64,000 nucleotides of DNA, taken from Methylomonas sp. MK1 (lineage in GTDB: Bacteria > Pseudomonadota > Gammaproteobacteria > Methylococcales > Methylomonadaceae). Location: the NCBI RefSeq assembly GCF_000365425.1, contig NZ_AQOV01000001.1, forward strand, positions 2,356,001-2,420,000, given 5' to 3'. Shown here one piece after another: positions 9,026 through 17,932 of this stretch (its first letter is position 1; every line of letters begins with the position of its first letter). Both the position numbers and the translations under genes were made by a program. A model generated the notes under the pieces. The model was not told where the DNA came from. It searched no databases and was given only the letters and a program-made list of their open reading frames with translations.

Positions 9026-10434
9026 TCAAGACCATCATCCGCAAAGAATTTCTCGCCACACTGCGCGACGGCCGCTTGCTGACTTTGGGCGTAGCGCTAT
9101 TGCTATTGTTTCTTGGATTTTTCCTGGCGTCAGCCTACGAATTGCAGCTATTGCGCGCGGAAAAACTCAGCGTCGGCAGCACCGCCAAAGAACAGTGGAA
9201 TACTCAGAGTGTGAAAAACCCGCACTCCGCCGCGCATTACGGCATCTACGTGTTTAAGCAAGACACGCCGGTGGCGGCCCTGGATCCGGGTTTGCGGCCT
9301 TATATCGGCCAGTCTTTATGGCTGGAGCCGCATAAGCGCAACCTAACCCGGTTCAGCCCGGCAGCGGACCAAGTGTTGGCCGGCCGCTTCGGTCAAGCCA
9401 CTACCAGCTTTGTGTTGACCGCGCTATTGCCGCTATTGATTGTGGCATTGACTTTTAACTCGGTCAGCCAGGAACGCGAATCCGGCACGTTGCGGATGTT
9501 ACACAGTTTGGGGGTGAACGCCGGCCAGTTGTTGTTCGGCAAATTGCTGGGCTTGCTGAGCGCGTTTGCCCTGGTCTTGGCACCGGCGCTGTTGGTAGCC
9601 GCCGTGATACTGCTGGGCCACTTCGCATTTACGCTGGACGACGTGCTGCGCCTGCTGGTTTTGATGCTGCTGTTGAATCTGTACTACGCTGTCTTCGCCG
9701 CAGTCGCCATCGCCGCTTCCGCGTCTTTCAACACCAGCCGCACGACTTTGTTTTGCCTGCTGGGCTTTTGGTTGGCCAGCGTGTTTATCGCCCCGCGCCT
9801 GGGCGCCGTAACTGCGGAAATGCTGGCGCCCAATCCCAGCGCCAGCGAATTCTGGCGTGAGATCAAGGATGACATCGACCACGGTCTGGACCACGACGGC
9901 GACCATGAGCAACGCGCCAAAGCCTTCGAAGCACAAGTGTTGGCGCAGTACGGGGTTTCCCGCAAGGAAGATTTGCCGGTCGGTTTCGTATCCTTAAGTC
10001 GTCAGTATAACGACGCCTATTCCGTTAAGGTGCACGCGCTGCATTTCGACGCCTTGCGCGACAATTTTATTAAACAACAACACTTGAGCCATCTGGCTTC
10101 CTGGCTGGGCCCCAGCCTGGCGCTACGGTCTTTATCCATGACCTTGGCCGGTACGGATTTAACACATCAACGGCATTTCGAGGACGCCGCCGAACAATAT
10201 CGGCACTATTTTATCAACCTGACCGAAGACTGGGACCGCGAACGCAGCCGCGGCACGGAGCGCAAGGCCACCGGTGCCGAGACCGATTGGCGTAGCGTCG
10301 CGGATTTTAGTTATCAAGCACCGGACATCGGTTTCGCCTTACAGGCCGCCCAGCTGGATCTATGGGTGTTATTGCTGTGGCTGGGCTTATCGGTGGGCTT
10401 ATTAAGCCTTTCCGCACGGAGGCTGGTGCCATGA
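9022..10434 (+). CDS. ABC-2 type permease with large extracytoplasmic domain (DUF3526-like)
   Basis: 470 residues. The N-terminus is IIRKEFLATLRDGRLLTL, typical of ABC-2 permeases, followed by one membrane segment, a soluble region of about 90 residues, then four to five hydrophobic segments (residues about 130-270), a second soluble domain and a last membrane helix (LWVLLLWLGLSVGLLSL). The motif FNSVSQERESGTLRMLHSLG marks the cytoplasmic coupling helix. This build is that of NosY/DUF3526 permeases. Start and stop overlap the neighbouring genes, so the three genes make one exporter, probably with this and the next subunit as a heterodimer. Confidence 0.85.
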   Translation: MIKTIIRKEFLATLRDGRLLTLGVALLLLFLGFFLASAYELQLLRAEKLSVGSTAKEQWNTQSVKNPHSAAHYGIYVFKQDTPVAALDPGLRPYIGQSLWLEPHKRNLTRFSPAADQVLAGRFGQATTSFVLTALLPLLIVALTFNSVSQERESGTLRMLHSLGVNAGQLLFGKLLGLLSAFALVLAPALLVAAVILLGHFAFTLDDVLRLLVLMLLLNLYYAVFAAVAIAASASFNTSRTTLFCLLGFWLASVFIAPRLGAVTAEMLAPNPSASEFWREIKDDIDHGLDHDGDHEQRAKAFEAQVLAQYGVSRKEDLPVGFVSLSRQYNDAYSVKVHALHFDALRDNFIKQQHLSHLASWLGPSLALRSLSMTLAGTDLTHQRHFEDAAEQYRHYFINLTEDWDRERSRGTERKATGAETDWRSVADFSYQAPDIGFALQAAQLDLWVLLLWLGLSVGLLSLSARRLVP

Positions 10435-11816
10435 TGCCATTAATCGCCATCGAATGGCTGCGTTTTAAACGCAACACCTTAAACCTGTGGGTGACAGGTT
10501 TATTTCTGCTAGTGATGCTGGGTAGCGCAGTCTGGTCGGGTTTGGCTGCGCGTGAATTCCGTCAACACGGCACGCCAGCGCCGCAGACCGTCAACGCCAT
10601 GTCTAATCAAGCGGAGATGCATGACGCCCCGAAAGCGGCGGATCACACGCCCAAAGCCAATGCCTTCTCCACCAGCGCCGCCGCGCCGCCTTTGCGGCTG
10701 CCGGCCCTGAGCGGTTTGGCCTTGAGCTTACGGCAACTGGATTTTTTAAGTACCGGCATCAAAATCTCCACTCGCAGCCGCCACACCGACGGTCGTAACA
10801 GCGATCAGTTGTTCAACCCAATGCTGCATGAGTTGGGTATGCTGGATTTTGCCACCGTGTTCGCGCTACTGACGCCGCTGATGGTGATTGCCTTGAGCTA
10901 CGGCCTGGTGCAGGAAGACCGAGAGAGTGGGGTCTGGCGACTGGTCTGCACGCAAATGTCGGCCCCCTGGCGCTTGGTGTGTGCAGCGCTGAGCGTGCGG
11001 TACAGCGTGGTGGTACTGGTGGTTTTCAGCAGTTCGCTGTTGGCGCTATGGCTCGATCCCGAATTTAGCGCGGATACCCTGGCTTATTGGCTGGTGTTCG
11101 CAGGCATATACACACTGGTGTGGTTTGGCATCGCCGGCCTGTTTCTGCTGCTGCCCTTCTCCTCAGGGGCGGCGGCCATCGGCATGCTTGGCGTCTGGTT
11201 GATACTGACCTTTGCCGGCCCGGCCTTGCTGACCTGGGCAGCCGGCCAACATGCACCGATGCCTTCCCGGCTGGATAGCATCATCGCCATCCGCCAGTTC
11301 CAGGAGCAAAACAATCAACAACGCCAAGCGCTGCTGGCGCAGTGGTATAGCGATCATCCCGACCTGACGATGCCGCAAACGGGCAAAGAGTTGCCGCGCG
11401 AAATCGCCGGTTTGCCTGCCGGCTTGGTTCTGGACCAACAGATCAGACCGGTGATGTACCGCTTCGACAGCGCCCGCCAAGCGCAATTCGAGTTTTTGGA
11501 AGCGTGGTCTTGGCTGTCGCCGGCGCTGGCAGCTGTGCAAATGGCGGATAGGCTGGCCGGCATCGATGCACCGCGCTATGCCGAGTATATTCAGGCGGTC
11601 AATCACTTTGAAGATCAATGGCGCGACTATTTCGTACCGAAGATCATGAGCGATAGCGCTTGGAGCGATGAGCACAGTCACGATCAACCACGCTTTGCAT
11701 TTGCGCATCCGGTAAATCCGGCGGCTTGTCAAAACTTGATTGCCGGACAAGCGGCTTTGGCGTTTGTGTTGTTGGCGGTACTCTTTGGCTCACGCCGGCG
11801 CTTTGCCAAAGCCTGA
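10431..11816 (+). CDS. Second ABC-2 type permease subunit (DUF3526-like)
   Basis: 461 residues from ATG 10431, which overlaps the previous stop; a second ATG follows directly at 10434. The layout matches its neighbour: one N-terminal membrane helix, a periplasmic stretch rich in Ala, Pro and His, a core of several helices with the coupling motif YGLVQEDRESGVWRLVCTQM, a second soluble domain and a final C-terminal helix (AGQAALAFVLLAVLFG). The two permeases are clearly paralogous. No periplasmic or outer-membrane partner is encoded nearby, so the exported substrate is unknown. Confidence 0.85.
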   Translation: MMPLIAIEWLRFKRNTLNLWVTGLFLLVMLGSAVWSGLAAREFRQHGTPAPQTVNAMSNQAEMHDAPKAADHTPKANAFSTSAAAPPLRLPALSGLALSLRQLDFLSTGIKISTRSRHTDGRNSDQLFNPMLHELGMLDFATVFALLTPLMVIALSYGLVQEDRESGVWRLVCTQMSAPWRLVCAALSVRYSVVVLVVFSSSLLALWLDPEFSADTLAYWLVFAGIYTLVWFGIAGLFLLLPFSSGAAAIGMLGVWLILTFAGPALLTWAAGQHAPMPSRLDSIIAIRQFQEQNNQQRQALLAQWYSDHPDLTMPQTGKELPREIAGLPAGLVLDQQIRPVMYRFDSARQAQFEFLEAWSWLSPALAAVQMADRLAGIDAPRYAEYIQAVNHFEDQWRDYFVPKIMSDSAWSDEHSHDQPRFAFAHPVNPAACQNLIAGQAALAFVLLAVLFGSRRRFAKA

Positions 11817-12448
11817 CGACGCTATTTGCTCAAGAGACGTCCTGGACGACTCTAGTCGTCCGGGTCGGCTGCGCAACTTTAAGCCACTATATTTCTGACG
11901 CATTGCCTGGCAAACACATTGATAGGCACGCTGCTGCTTAAATAGCGATTGAACAATTCGTTAATAGTAAGCGGATTGAGGTACACATAAATACCGCAAC
12001 CGGTAATGGCGATAAACTGCCGACTTAACGTTTCGATAAACACGATACGCAGCGTGCTGATTTCGTTGACTTCATTGCTTGTTTTCATGACGCTCTCCCG
12101 AATCTGCCGATTTGACTAATAAATCTTGAGCATAATTGACGCCAACTAACAAAAGCCTTTAAAAATCATACCCGTAAGATTTTTCCAAGCTTAGGCAACT
12201 TCTAAAAATTGACGCTGAGTTTAATTTATCGCAAACAGCACTTGCCGTCGGTAGCCTATGCCACGAGGAACCAGTGAATTATTTCACCCGTGCACACAAT
12301 GCATCTTGAGGCTGCCAAACTCATTCCCTCGCCAAATTTAGGACTTCTGCGCAGCCGGTATTGCCGGCGAGCGCTTTATAGTACAATTTCCGTCACTTTT
12401 AAGCCGACGCGGCGCAGCAATAATCACTAAACAAAACAGGTTCAGATA
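11817..12448. other. Intergenic region between the ABC exporter and ilvE
   Basis: It contains one possible small minus-strand gene (11879-12088, listed separately). The remainder, 12089-12448, is AT-rich and holds the leader of ilvE; a weak -10 (TACAAT near 12382) is the only promoter-like element I can point to. Confidence 0.4.
11879..12088 (-). CDS. Small hypothetical protein
   Basis: 69 residues, no recognised family. Support comes from a good ribosome site (GGGAGAG about seven bases before the ATG) and a reasonable composition with one moderately hydrophobic stretch (FIAITGCGIYVYLNPL). There are two Cys residues and no signal peptide. It is alone between two plus-strand operons. It may still be a chance frame. 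Confidence 0.4.
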   Translation of the reverse strand: MKTSNEVNEISTLRIVFIETLSRQFIAITGCGIYVYLNPLTINELFNRYLSSSVPINVFARQCVRNIVA

Positions 12449-13375
12449 ATGGCAACGATGGATGATAGAGACGGGTTGATTTGGCTAGACGGAAAATGGG
12501 TTGATTGGCGCGATGCAAAAGTCCACGTATTAACTCATACCCTACATTACGGTTGCGGCGTCTTCGAGGGCTTACGCGCGTATAAAACCGATGCCGGCAC
12601 CGCGATTTTCAAGCTGGCCGAGCACACTGATCGCTTGTTTCGTTCCGCGCATATCATGAACATGAAAATGCCGTTCTCTAAAGAAGAGATTAACCAGGCG
12701 CATCGCGACGCGGTTGCCAAAAACAATCTGGACAGTGCCTACATCCGCAGCATGGTGTTCTTCGGCTCGGAAGGCATGGGCTTGCGCGCCGACAATCTGA
12801 AAGTACACGTGATGGTAGCCGCCTGGACCTGGGGCGCGTATCTGGGCGCGGAAAACATGGAAAAAGGTATCCGCATCCGCACCTCGTCCTATACCCGTAA
12901 CCACGTTAACAGCACGATGTGCAAAGCCAAGGCCAACGGCAATTACATCAATTCGATCCTGGCCTTGCAGGAAGCCTTGTCCACCGGTTATGACGAGGCT
13001 TTGTTGTTGGACCACGAAGGTTTTTGCGCGGAAGGCAGCGGCGAGAACCTGTTCATCGTCCGTAACGGCAAAATCTACACCCCGGAAACAACATCGGCTT
13101 TGGAAGGCATCACCCGCGACACTTTGATCACCATCGCCCGCGAACAGGGCTATGAAGTGATCGAAAAACGCATCACCCGTGACGAAGTCTATGTCGCCGA
13201 TGAAGCCTTCTTCACCGGTTCCGCCGCCGAAGTCACGCCGATTCGCCAATACGACAACCGCGACATCGGTTCCGGCAGCCGCGGCCCGATCACCGAAAAG
13301 CTGCAAGCCTTGTATTTCGACTACGTCCAAGGCCGTCGTGCCGACCATAAGGAATGGCTGACGCTCGTTTCTTAA
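12449..13375 (+). CDS. ilvE: Branched-chain amino acid aminotransferase
   Basis: 308 residues, class IV PLP aminotransferase of the IlvE group. Visible family features are LHYGCGVFEGLRAYKT near residue 33, YTRNHVNSTMCKAKANGNY with the PLP Lys, and the C-terminal block EAFFTGSAAEVTPI. It catalyses the last step of Ile, Leu and Val synthesis in the cytoplasm. The TAA stop abuts the GTG of waaF with no gap, so it is co-translated with two LPS core genes, a link seen in several gammaproteobacteria. Confidence 0.95.
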   Translation: MATMDDRDGLIWLDGKWVDWRDAKVHVLTHTLHYGCGVFEGLRAYKTDAGTAIFKLAEHTDRLFRSAHIMNMKMPFSKEEINQAHRDAVAKNNLDSAYIRSMVFFGSEGMGLRADNLKVHVMVAAWTWGAYLGAENMEKGIRIRTSSYTRNHVNSTMCKAKANGNYINSILALQEALSTGYDEALLLDHEGFCAEGSGENLFIVRNGKIYTPETTSALEGITRDTLITIAREQGYEVIEKRITRDEVYVADEAFFTGSAAEVTPIRQYDNRDIGSGSRGPITEKLQALYFDYVQGRRADHKEWLTLVS

Positions 13376-14455
13376 GTGGCGGAGCAACCCTATAAAATCC
13401 TGGTCGTCGGCCCGTCCTGGGTCGGCGACATGGTGATGGCGCAAAGCCTGTTCATCACCCTTAAGCAACAACATCCCGCTTGTCTCATTGATGTGCTGGC
13501 CCCGGCTTGGTCCTTGCCTCTATTGGAGCGCATGCCGGAAGTGCATAAAGGTCTGACGATGCCGCTGGGCCACGGGCAGTTTGATTTGCGTGGGCGTATC
13601 CGCATAGGCCGGGAATTGCAAAGTCGGCATTACGATCAGGCGATTTTGCTGCCCAACTCCTGGAAGTCAGCTCTGATTCCGTTTTTTGCGCACATTCCTA
13701 AACGGACCGGTTATATCGGCGAACTACGCCGCGGCCTGTTGAACGATGTTCGCACGCTGGATAAGACCGTGCTGACCATGACCGTGCAGCGCTTCGTCGC
13801 ACTGGGGTTGCCGAACGAAGCGCCTCAGCCGCCAACTTACGAATTTCCGAGGTTGACTATCACGACCGAGCAACAATTAAATGTCTGCCGGAAATTCGAG
13901 ATTACCGGCGCAGATTTAATCGAAATCCCCCACCCCAGCGCGCTGCTTGACGGTTCGGAGGAATTACGCCCTATCGTCAGCAAAATCCTGGCCCTGTGTC
14001 CCGGCGCAGAATATGGCCCGGCCAAACGCTGGCCGAGCGAACATTACGCCACCGTCGCCCGGCACAAGGAAGAACAAGGCTGGCAAGTCTGGTTATTCGG
14101 TTCGGATAAGGACAAAGCAGTCGCCGAGCAAATCAATGACTTATCGGGCGGCGTTTGCCGCAACTTCGCCGGCATTACCTCGCTGGCCGATGCGGTGGAT
14201 TTGCTGTCCTTGGCCGACGCGGTCGTCAGCAACGATTCCGGTCTGATGCACGTCGCGGCCGCACTGGATAAAAAACTGATCGCGGTTTATGGCTCTTCCG
14301 ACCCCGGCTTTACCCCGCCGTTGCATGCCAAGGCGGAGATTCTGGATTTACACCTAGAGTGTTCGCCGTGCTTTAAGCGTGAGTGTCCGTTAGGCCATAC
14401 TCGCTGCTTGACGGAAATCCGGCCGGAACAGGTGCTGGCAGCGCTGGACGCCTGA
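13376..14455 (+). CDS. waaF: ADP-heptose:LPS heptosyltransferase II
   Basis: 359 residues, GT9 family. The start is a GTG that directly follows the ilvE stop; the usual N-terminus ILVVGPSWVGDMVMAQSL is intact. The C-terminal Rossmann half has CPGAEYGPAKRWP and the sugar-nucleotide motif VSNDSGLMHVAAAL, then GSSDPGFTPPL. WaaF adds the second heptose to the inner core of lipopolysaccharide on the cytoplasmic face of the inner membrane. Near the C-terminus the pattern CSPCFKRECPLGHTRCL is the Cys cluster common to this family. waaC follows three bases later. Confidence 0.94.
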   Translation: MAEQPYKILVVGPSWVGDMVMAQSLFITLKQQHPACLIDVLAPAWSLPLLERMPEVHKGLTMPLGHGQFDLRGRIRIGRELQSRHYDQAILLPNSWKSALIPFFAHIPKRTGYIGELRRGLLNDVRTLDKTVLTMTVQRFVALGLPNEAPQPPTYEFPRLTITTEQQLNVCRKFEITGADLIEIPHPSALLDGSEELRPIVSKILALCPGAEYGPAKRWPSEHYATVARHKEEQGWQVWLFGSDKDKAVAEQINDLSGGVCRNFAGITSLADAVDLLSLADAVVSNDSGLMHVAAALDKKLIAVYGSSDPGFTPPLHAKAEILDLHLECSPCFKRECPLGHTRCLTEIRPEQVLAALDA

Positions 14456-14458
14456 GAG

Positions 14459-15469
14459 ATGAAAATTGCCATCGTCAAGCTGTCAGCCTTGGGCGACATC
14501 GTGCATGCGATGGCAGCCTTGCAATTCATCAAAGCCGCATTGCCGCTGGCACAAATCGACTGGATAGTCGAGGAACGCTTCGCCGGCGTGCTCGCCGACA
14601 ATCCACACCTGGATAATATTTTGGGTGTGAATTTAAAAGCCCTGAAAACCGACAAATGGCGTGTCTTTGCCGAGATCAGCAAGATACGCACTTATGCCGA
14701 GCAGGGCTACGACTTAGTTCTGGATGCGCAAGGTTTGATTAAGTCCGCAGTGGTCGCGCGTTTGCTGTCGGCCAATTGCGCCGGTTTCGATCAGGATTCG
14801 ATCCGGGAAAAATGGGCGGCTTTTTTTTACAACCGGCATGTCGCGTACCCTTACGACGCCAATACCATCGATCGAAATGTCGCCGTACTGACCCAGCCGC
14901 TGGGTCTGAATGTGACAACTGAGCAAATCCAGGCAAAGCAGCCGTTTTTGTTTTTTCAGCCGCCGCAAACCGCGTTGGATGAGTATTTTCCAGCCGGTCA
15001 GCCCAACATCATTCTGGTCATTGGCTCTACTTGGCCCAGCCGTAACTACCCTTTAGAAAAATTTCTACAGGTCATCTTCGGCCTGGAAGCTAATTTTCTG
15101 ATCAGTTGGGGCAACGAGAAGGAACACTGGATGGCGCAGTGGCTGGCCGAACGCAGCCTGGCACGGGTATTACCGCAATTGAGCCTCAATGATTTGAAAG
15201 CGGCGCTGGCCAAAGCCGACTTAGTGATCGGTAACGATACCGGGCCCACCCACATGGCTTGGGGTTTGAATCGGCCGTCGATTACCTTGTTCGGACCAAC
15301 GCCGGTCAGCCGGATTTACCAAACCGACATCAATAAAGCGTTGAAGTCGCCTTCACAGGTCAATCCATTCAAACTCGATAAAAACGATTTCTCCATTGCC
15401 GAAATCGATCCTCGCGCCGTCATTGCCCTGAGTAATGAACTATTCGGCAAGACCCAACAACTCGCCTGA
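14459..15469 (+). CDS. waaC: LPS heptosyltransferase I
   Basis: 336 residues, GT9 family. The N-terminus MKIAIVKLSALGDIVHAMAA and the motif VIGNDTGPTHMAWGLNRPSI are diagnostic of WaaC, which adds the first L-glycero-D-manno-heptose to Kdo2-lipid A. It is the third gene of the ilvE-waaF-waaC unit. Unlike many genomes, no waaA or waaG lies next to it in this window. Confidence 0.93.
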   Translation: MKIAIVKLSALGDIVHAMAALQFIKAALPLAQIDWIVEERFAGVLADNPHLDNILGVNLKALKTDKWRVFAEISKIRTYAEQGYDLVLDAQGLIKSAVVARLLSANCAGFDQDSIREKWAAFFYNRHVAYPYDANTIDRNVAVLTQPLGLNVTTEQIQAKQPFLFFQPPQTALDEYFPAGQPNIILVIGSTWPSRNYPLEKFLQVIFGLEANFLISWGNEKEHWMAQWLAERSLARVLPQLSLNDLKAALAKADLVIGNDTGPTHMAWGLNRPSITLFGPTPVSRIYQTDINKALKSPSQVNPFKLDKNDFSIAEIDPRAVIALSNELFGKTQQLA

Positions 15470-15481
15470 GTGATTGGCTGC

Positions 15482-16000
15482 CTAAGTTTTTTCCAGTTCG
15501 ACAAACATTTTCAGTAGGTCGATAATCGGTTCATCACTAGCCAACACTCTGACTATGTTGATCTGGTTTTGCTGCTCATCGGCCAGATCAAGCAGGCGTT
15601 CTTGGAACAGCAATTGTTTCTGCGGATTGGTGATCACCTTTAATAATGGACGCTGGGGAAATTGTGAATTTTCCTTGACCACTATAGCTAGTTCATCAGT
15701 CTGCAATTCGACGATGCAATTAACCAGGTAAGCAGAATCATTTTCCTTGGCGCGGCTGCGCATCTCCGTAGCCGCAGAACCGCCGGAATCGATTATGTCG
15801 GTTTCAGCGGGCTTTTCCACATCGATACCTTTGCCGGTATCGATAGAAACGGTTTGGCAATACTCTTTTAAAGTATTAATTTGTTTATCAGATGAAATCA
15901 GAAATTTGGTTCGAAAGAAAGGTGTATCTATCCATTTCCGATCAGTGCCGCAAACAAACATGCCTTTTCTGAGCTGGTTAATATTAATTTTTTTAACCAT
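15482..16000 (-). CDS. DUF3391 protein lacking its HD-GYP core
   Basis: 172 residues. The N-terminal 45 residues (INQLRKGMFVCGTDRKWIDT) match the DUF3391 domain that opens HD-GYP phosphodiesterases, and residues from about 100 (NCIVELQTDELAIVVKEN) match the C-terminal tail that follows the HD-GYP core in the next gene upstream and in the protein at 28280-29602. The whole central catalytic domain of some 200 residues is missing and replaced by a short hydrophilic linker. It therefore cannot cleave c-di-GMP. It lies 46 bp downstream of an intact HD-GYP gene on the same strand, which suggests duplication followed by internal deletion. It may act as a binding partner or be on its way to decay. 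Confidence 0.7.
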   Translation of the reverse strand: MVKKININQLRKGMFVCGTDRKWIDTPFFRTKFLISSDKQINTLKEYCQTVSIDTGKGIDVEKPAETDIIDSGGSAATEMRSRAKENDSAYLVNCIVELQTDELAIVVKENSQFPQRPLLKVITNPQKQLLFQERLLDLADEQQNQINIVRVLASDEPIIDLLKMFVELEKT

Positions 16001-16046
16001 GTTGAAAAAATAATATCCAAGGCATGTTATTTACAGAACTAAAACC

Positions 16047-17336
16047 TTAGCCAACTACCGCATATTCTTTCGTAAATTTGCCGTCTTGATAATATTTGGC
16101 TAAATCGACACCGCAATCCTGCGGCCTTATCACCTGTTTGACTCCATAGCGCTTACCGCTTGCATCGGCAATATTCAAGGACAGATCGAGTATCTTCTCT
16201 TCAATAGGATTTTTATTACCATCTTGAATCAGTAATATTTTTGGCTTTAGCCTATCGGCTTTATTTTGCTCGACGATTAAGCCAATTTCGCCGCTGCTTA
16301 ATTCGACTAAATTACCTTGCGGATAAAAGCCAATACAGTTAATAAACTGCGTAACATAATTAGCTTCAAATTGCTGCCCCATCCCTTTTACCAAAATCCC
16401 CAAAGCCATAAGATGCGGCTTACCACGCTGATACACCCGGTCGCTGGTGATGGCATCGTAGGTATCGACCACCGCTACCAGCTTGGTAAATATCGATAAG
16501 GTCGTTTTGTTCAAACCTCTCGGATAACCGGTGCCGGCCAAATGTTCATGATGATCGTAGGCAACGTCGACCGCACCGGGATATACATTACGGGCCGACA
16601 TTAACACGTTGCGTCCGTATAGCGTGTGTTTACGCATAATGTCCATCTCATAGTCTTCTAAAGAGCCTGGCTTATTAAGTATCTCTAAAGGTATTTTCAT
16701 TTTGCCGACATCGTGCATCAAGCCGCAAAAACCCACTTTATTCAGGTCTTCCATCGAAAAATTCAACTCACGACCCAACAGAATCGACAATATGCAAACA
16801 TTCATACTATGTTGTGCCGTATATTGATCCTGATCTTTAATTTGGGTCAGCAGCAGCATCGTATCGGGATTTGCCAATACTTTATCGACACACTCGGAAA
16901 CAGCTTGTTTAACCGCACTGACACTAAATTGATTACCGAAACGAATATCGTCCATCACCGTTTTAATTAAATTACCGGTGCGTTGAAAGGTATTGGCGGT
17001 TTGGTTAAAAGATCGCGCAAAACTCAGATGTTTACGCGCTTCAGTGTTTCTGGTTGGAATCGCGCCGGAGAAGGATTTTTGGTATTTGACATCGATATAG
17101 ACATAATCACAAATCGCCTGAATGGCCTGAATATCCGCATGGCTTTCAATAACGATTCTATCCAATAAAAAAGGTGAATCTGCCGTCGGCGCTTCCAAAC
17201 GGCTTACGCACATACCAACTCTCAGTTCATATACATGAATTCTGAGTATTCCATCCTCTTTATCTGCCATACGAATCCAATCGGGGGATTTGTGGAAATC
17301 CAAAAATTTGAAAAACAGCCGCAAAAACGGCATCAA
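16047..17336 (-). CDS. HD-GYP domain protein, probable c-di-GMP phosphodiesterase
   Basis: 429 residues. An N-terminal DUF3391 domain (LRVGMCVSRLEAPTADSPFL) precedes the HD-GYP core: QHSMNVCILSILLGREL, GLMHDVGKMKIP with the HD pair, then YDHHEHLAGTGYPRGL with the GYP motif, and VVDTYDAITSDRVYQ. All metal-binding His and Asp residues are visible, so it should be active in the cytoplasm, hydrolysing c-di-GMP. I keep ATG 17336; a start at a later Met (MADKEDGIL) would also give a normal protein. A paralogue of the same architecture is at 28280-29602. Confidence 0.88.
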   Translation of the reverse strand: MMPFLRLFFKFLDFHKSPDWIRMADKEDGILRIHVYELRVGMCVSRLEAPTADSPFLLDRIVIESHADIQAIQAICDYVYIDVKYQKSFSGAIPTRNTEARKHLSFARSFNQTANTFQRTGNLIKTVMDDIRFGNQFSVSAVKQAVSECVDKVLANPDTMLLLTQIKDQDQYTAQHSMNVCILSILLGRELNFSMEDLNKVGFCGLMHDVGKMKIPLEILNKPGSLEDYEMDIMRKHTLYGRNVLMSARNVYPGAVDVAYDHHEHLAGTGYPRGLNKTTLSIFTKLVAVVDTYDAITSDRVYQRGKPHLMALGILVKGMGQQFEANYVTQFINCIGFYPQGNLVELSSGEIGLIVEQNKADRLKPKILLIQDGNKNPIEEKILDLSLNIADASGKRYGVKQVIRPQDCGVDLAKYYQDGKFTKEYAVVG

Positions 17337-17788
17337 GGAAAATTGTGTCCGCCTAACCTCAGACGCCAGTTAGCCAGCATACCTAGTTCAGTCGTTCTTG
17401 TCCGAACCAAAAGCCCGCAAACCGGCGGCGGATCACAAATCCAATTGGCTTTTTAGTATAGGCGAAGCATATTTTATCGTGGCTTAATATCTCGGATTTG
17501 AAAGCTGCTCCCACACCGCCCCGCTAATCGTTTTTCGGCTCACAACTTAACTGGGACTGATGACAACCCGTTAAAGCCGTTAGCAAATTTAGAATTGCTA
17601 GATTTTTGGATTGGTTTAAACTGGCGGCTCGGCGATATTGACTGTTCCGTTATCAAAGTTGGCCTACCAGCGTGGATCTTGGGTCTACGGCCCTGAAAAT
17701 GGCTTTACAGGCGTAAAGCACAATCAAGATTGCCCTATTGCTTCAGAGGTCAGCAGTCAATATCGACAACACTAAACACGATATTCAT
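17337..17788. other. Intergenic region with a diverged direct repeat
   Basis: No complete gene. Around 17628-17662 and 17780-17813 two stretches resemble each other (CGATATT, then CCGTTATC followed by AA in both). Read on the minus strand both give FDNGT, one continued by VNIAEPPV. I read them as remains of two copies of one small gene or gene end. The plus strand also has a 48-codon open run ending at 17775 without a start codon. Confidence 0.3.
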
Positions 17789-17932
17789 TTAAGTGCCGTT
17801 ATCGAAACTGACTTTCACCGACATGGATAGCTTAGTAGGATTTTCTAAAATTCCGTCAGGTGGGCCAGAATAAAAACTATAACCTTCGGACTTAGCGCCA
17901 GGGAGAAAATCGTGATGCTTCCATATCGCCAT
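17789..17932 (-). pseudogene. Short open frame, probable gene remnant
   Basis: A 47-codon frame with ATG at 17932 and TAA at 17789. The translation is well mixed (DFLPGAKSEGYSFYSGPPDG, later LSMSVKVSFDNGT) and looks like real protein rather than a shadow. It overlaps the first seven codons of the Wzz-like gene on the other strand. A second, shorter stretch ending FDNGTVNIAEPPV lies about 155 bp further on the same strand, so the frame probably continued past the present stop before decay. No family recognised. Confidence 0.3.

Noticed and set aside
12572..13474. 300-codon open frame antisense to ilvE
   Set aside because: Third-position GC bias of ilvE leaves the opposite strand open; its composition is Asp, Phe, Val and His rich in the way typical of antisense shadows.
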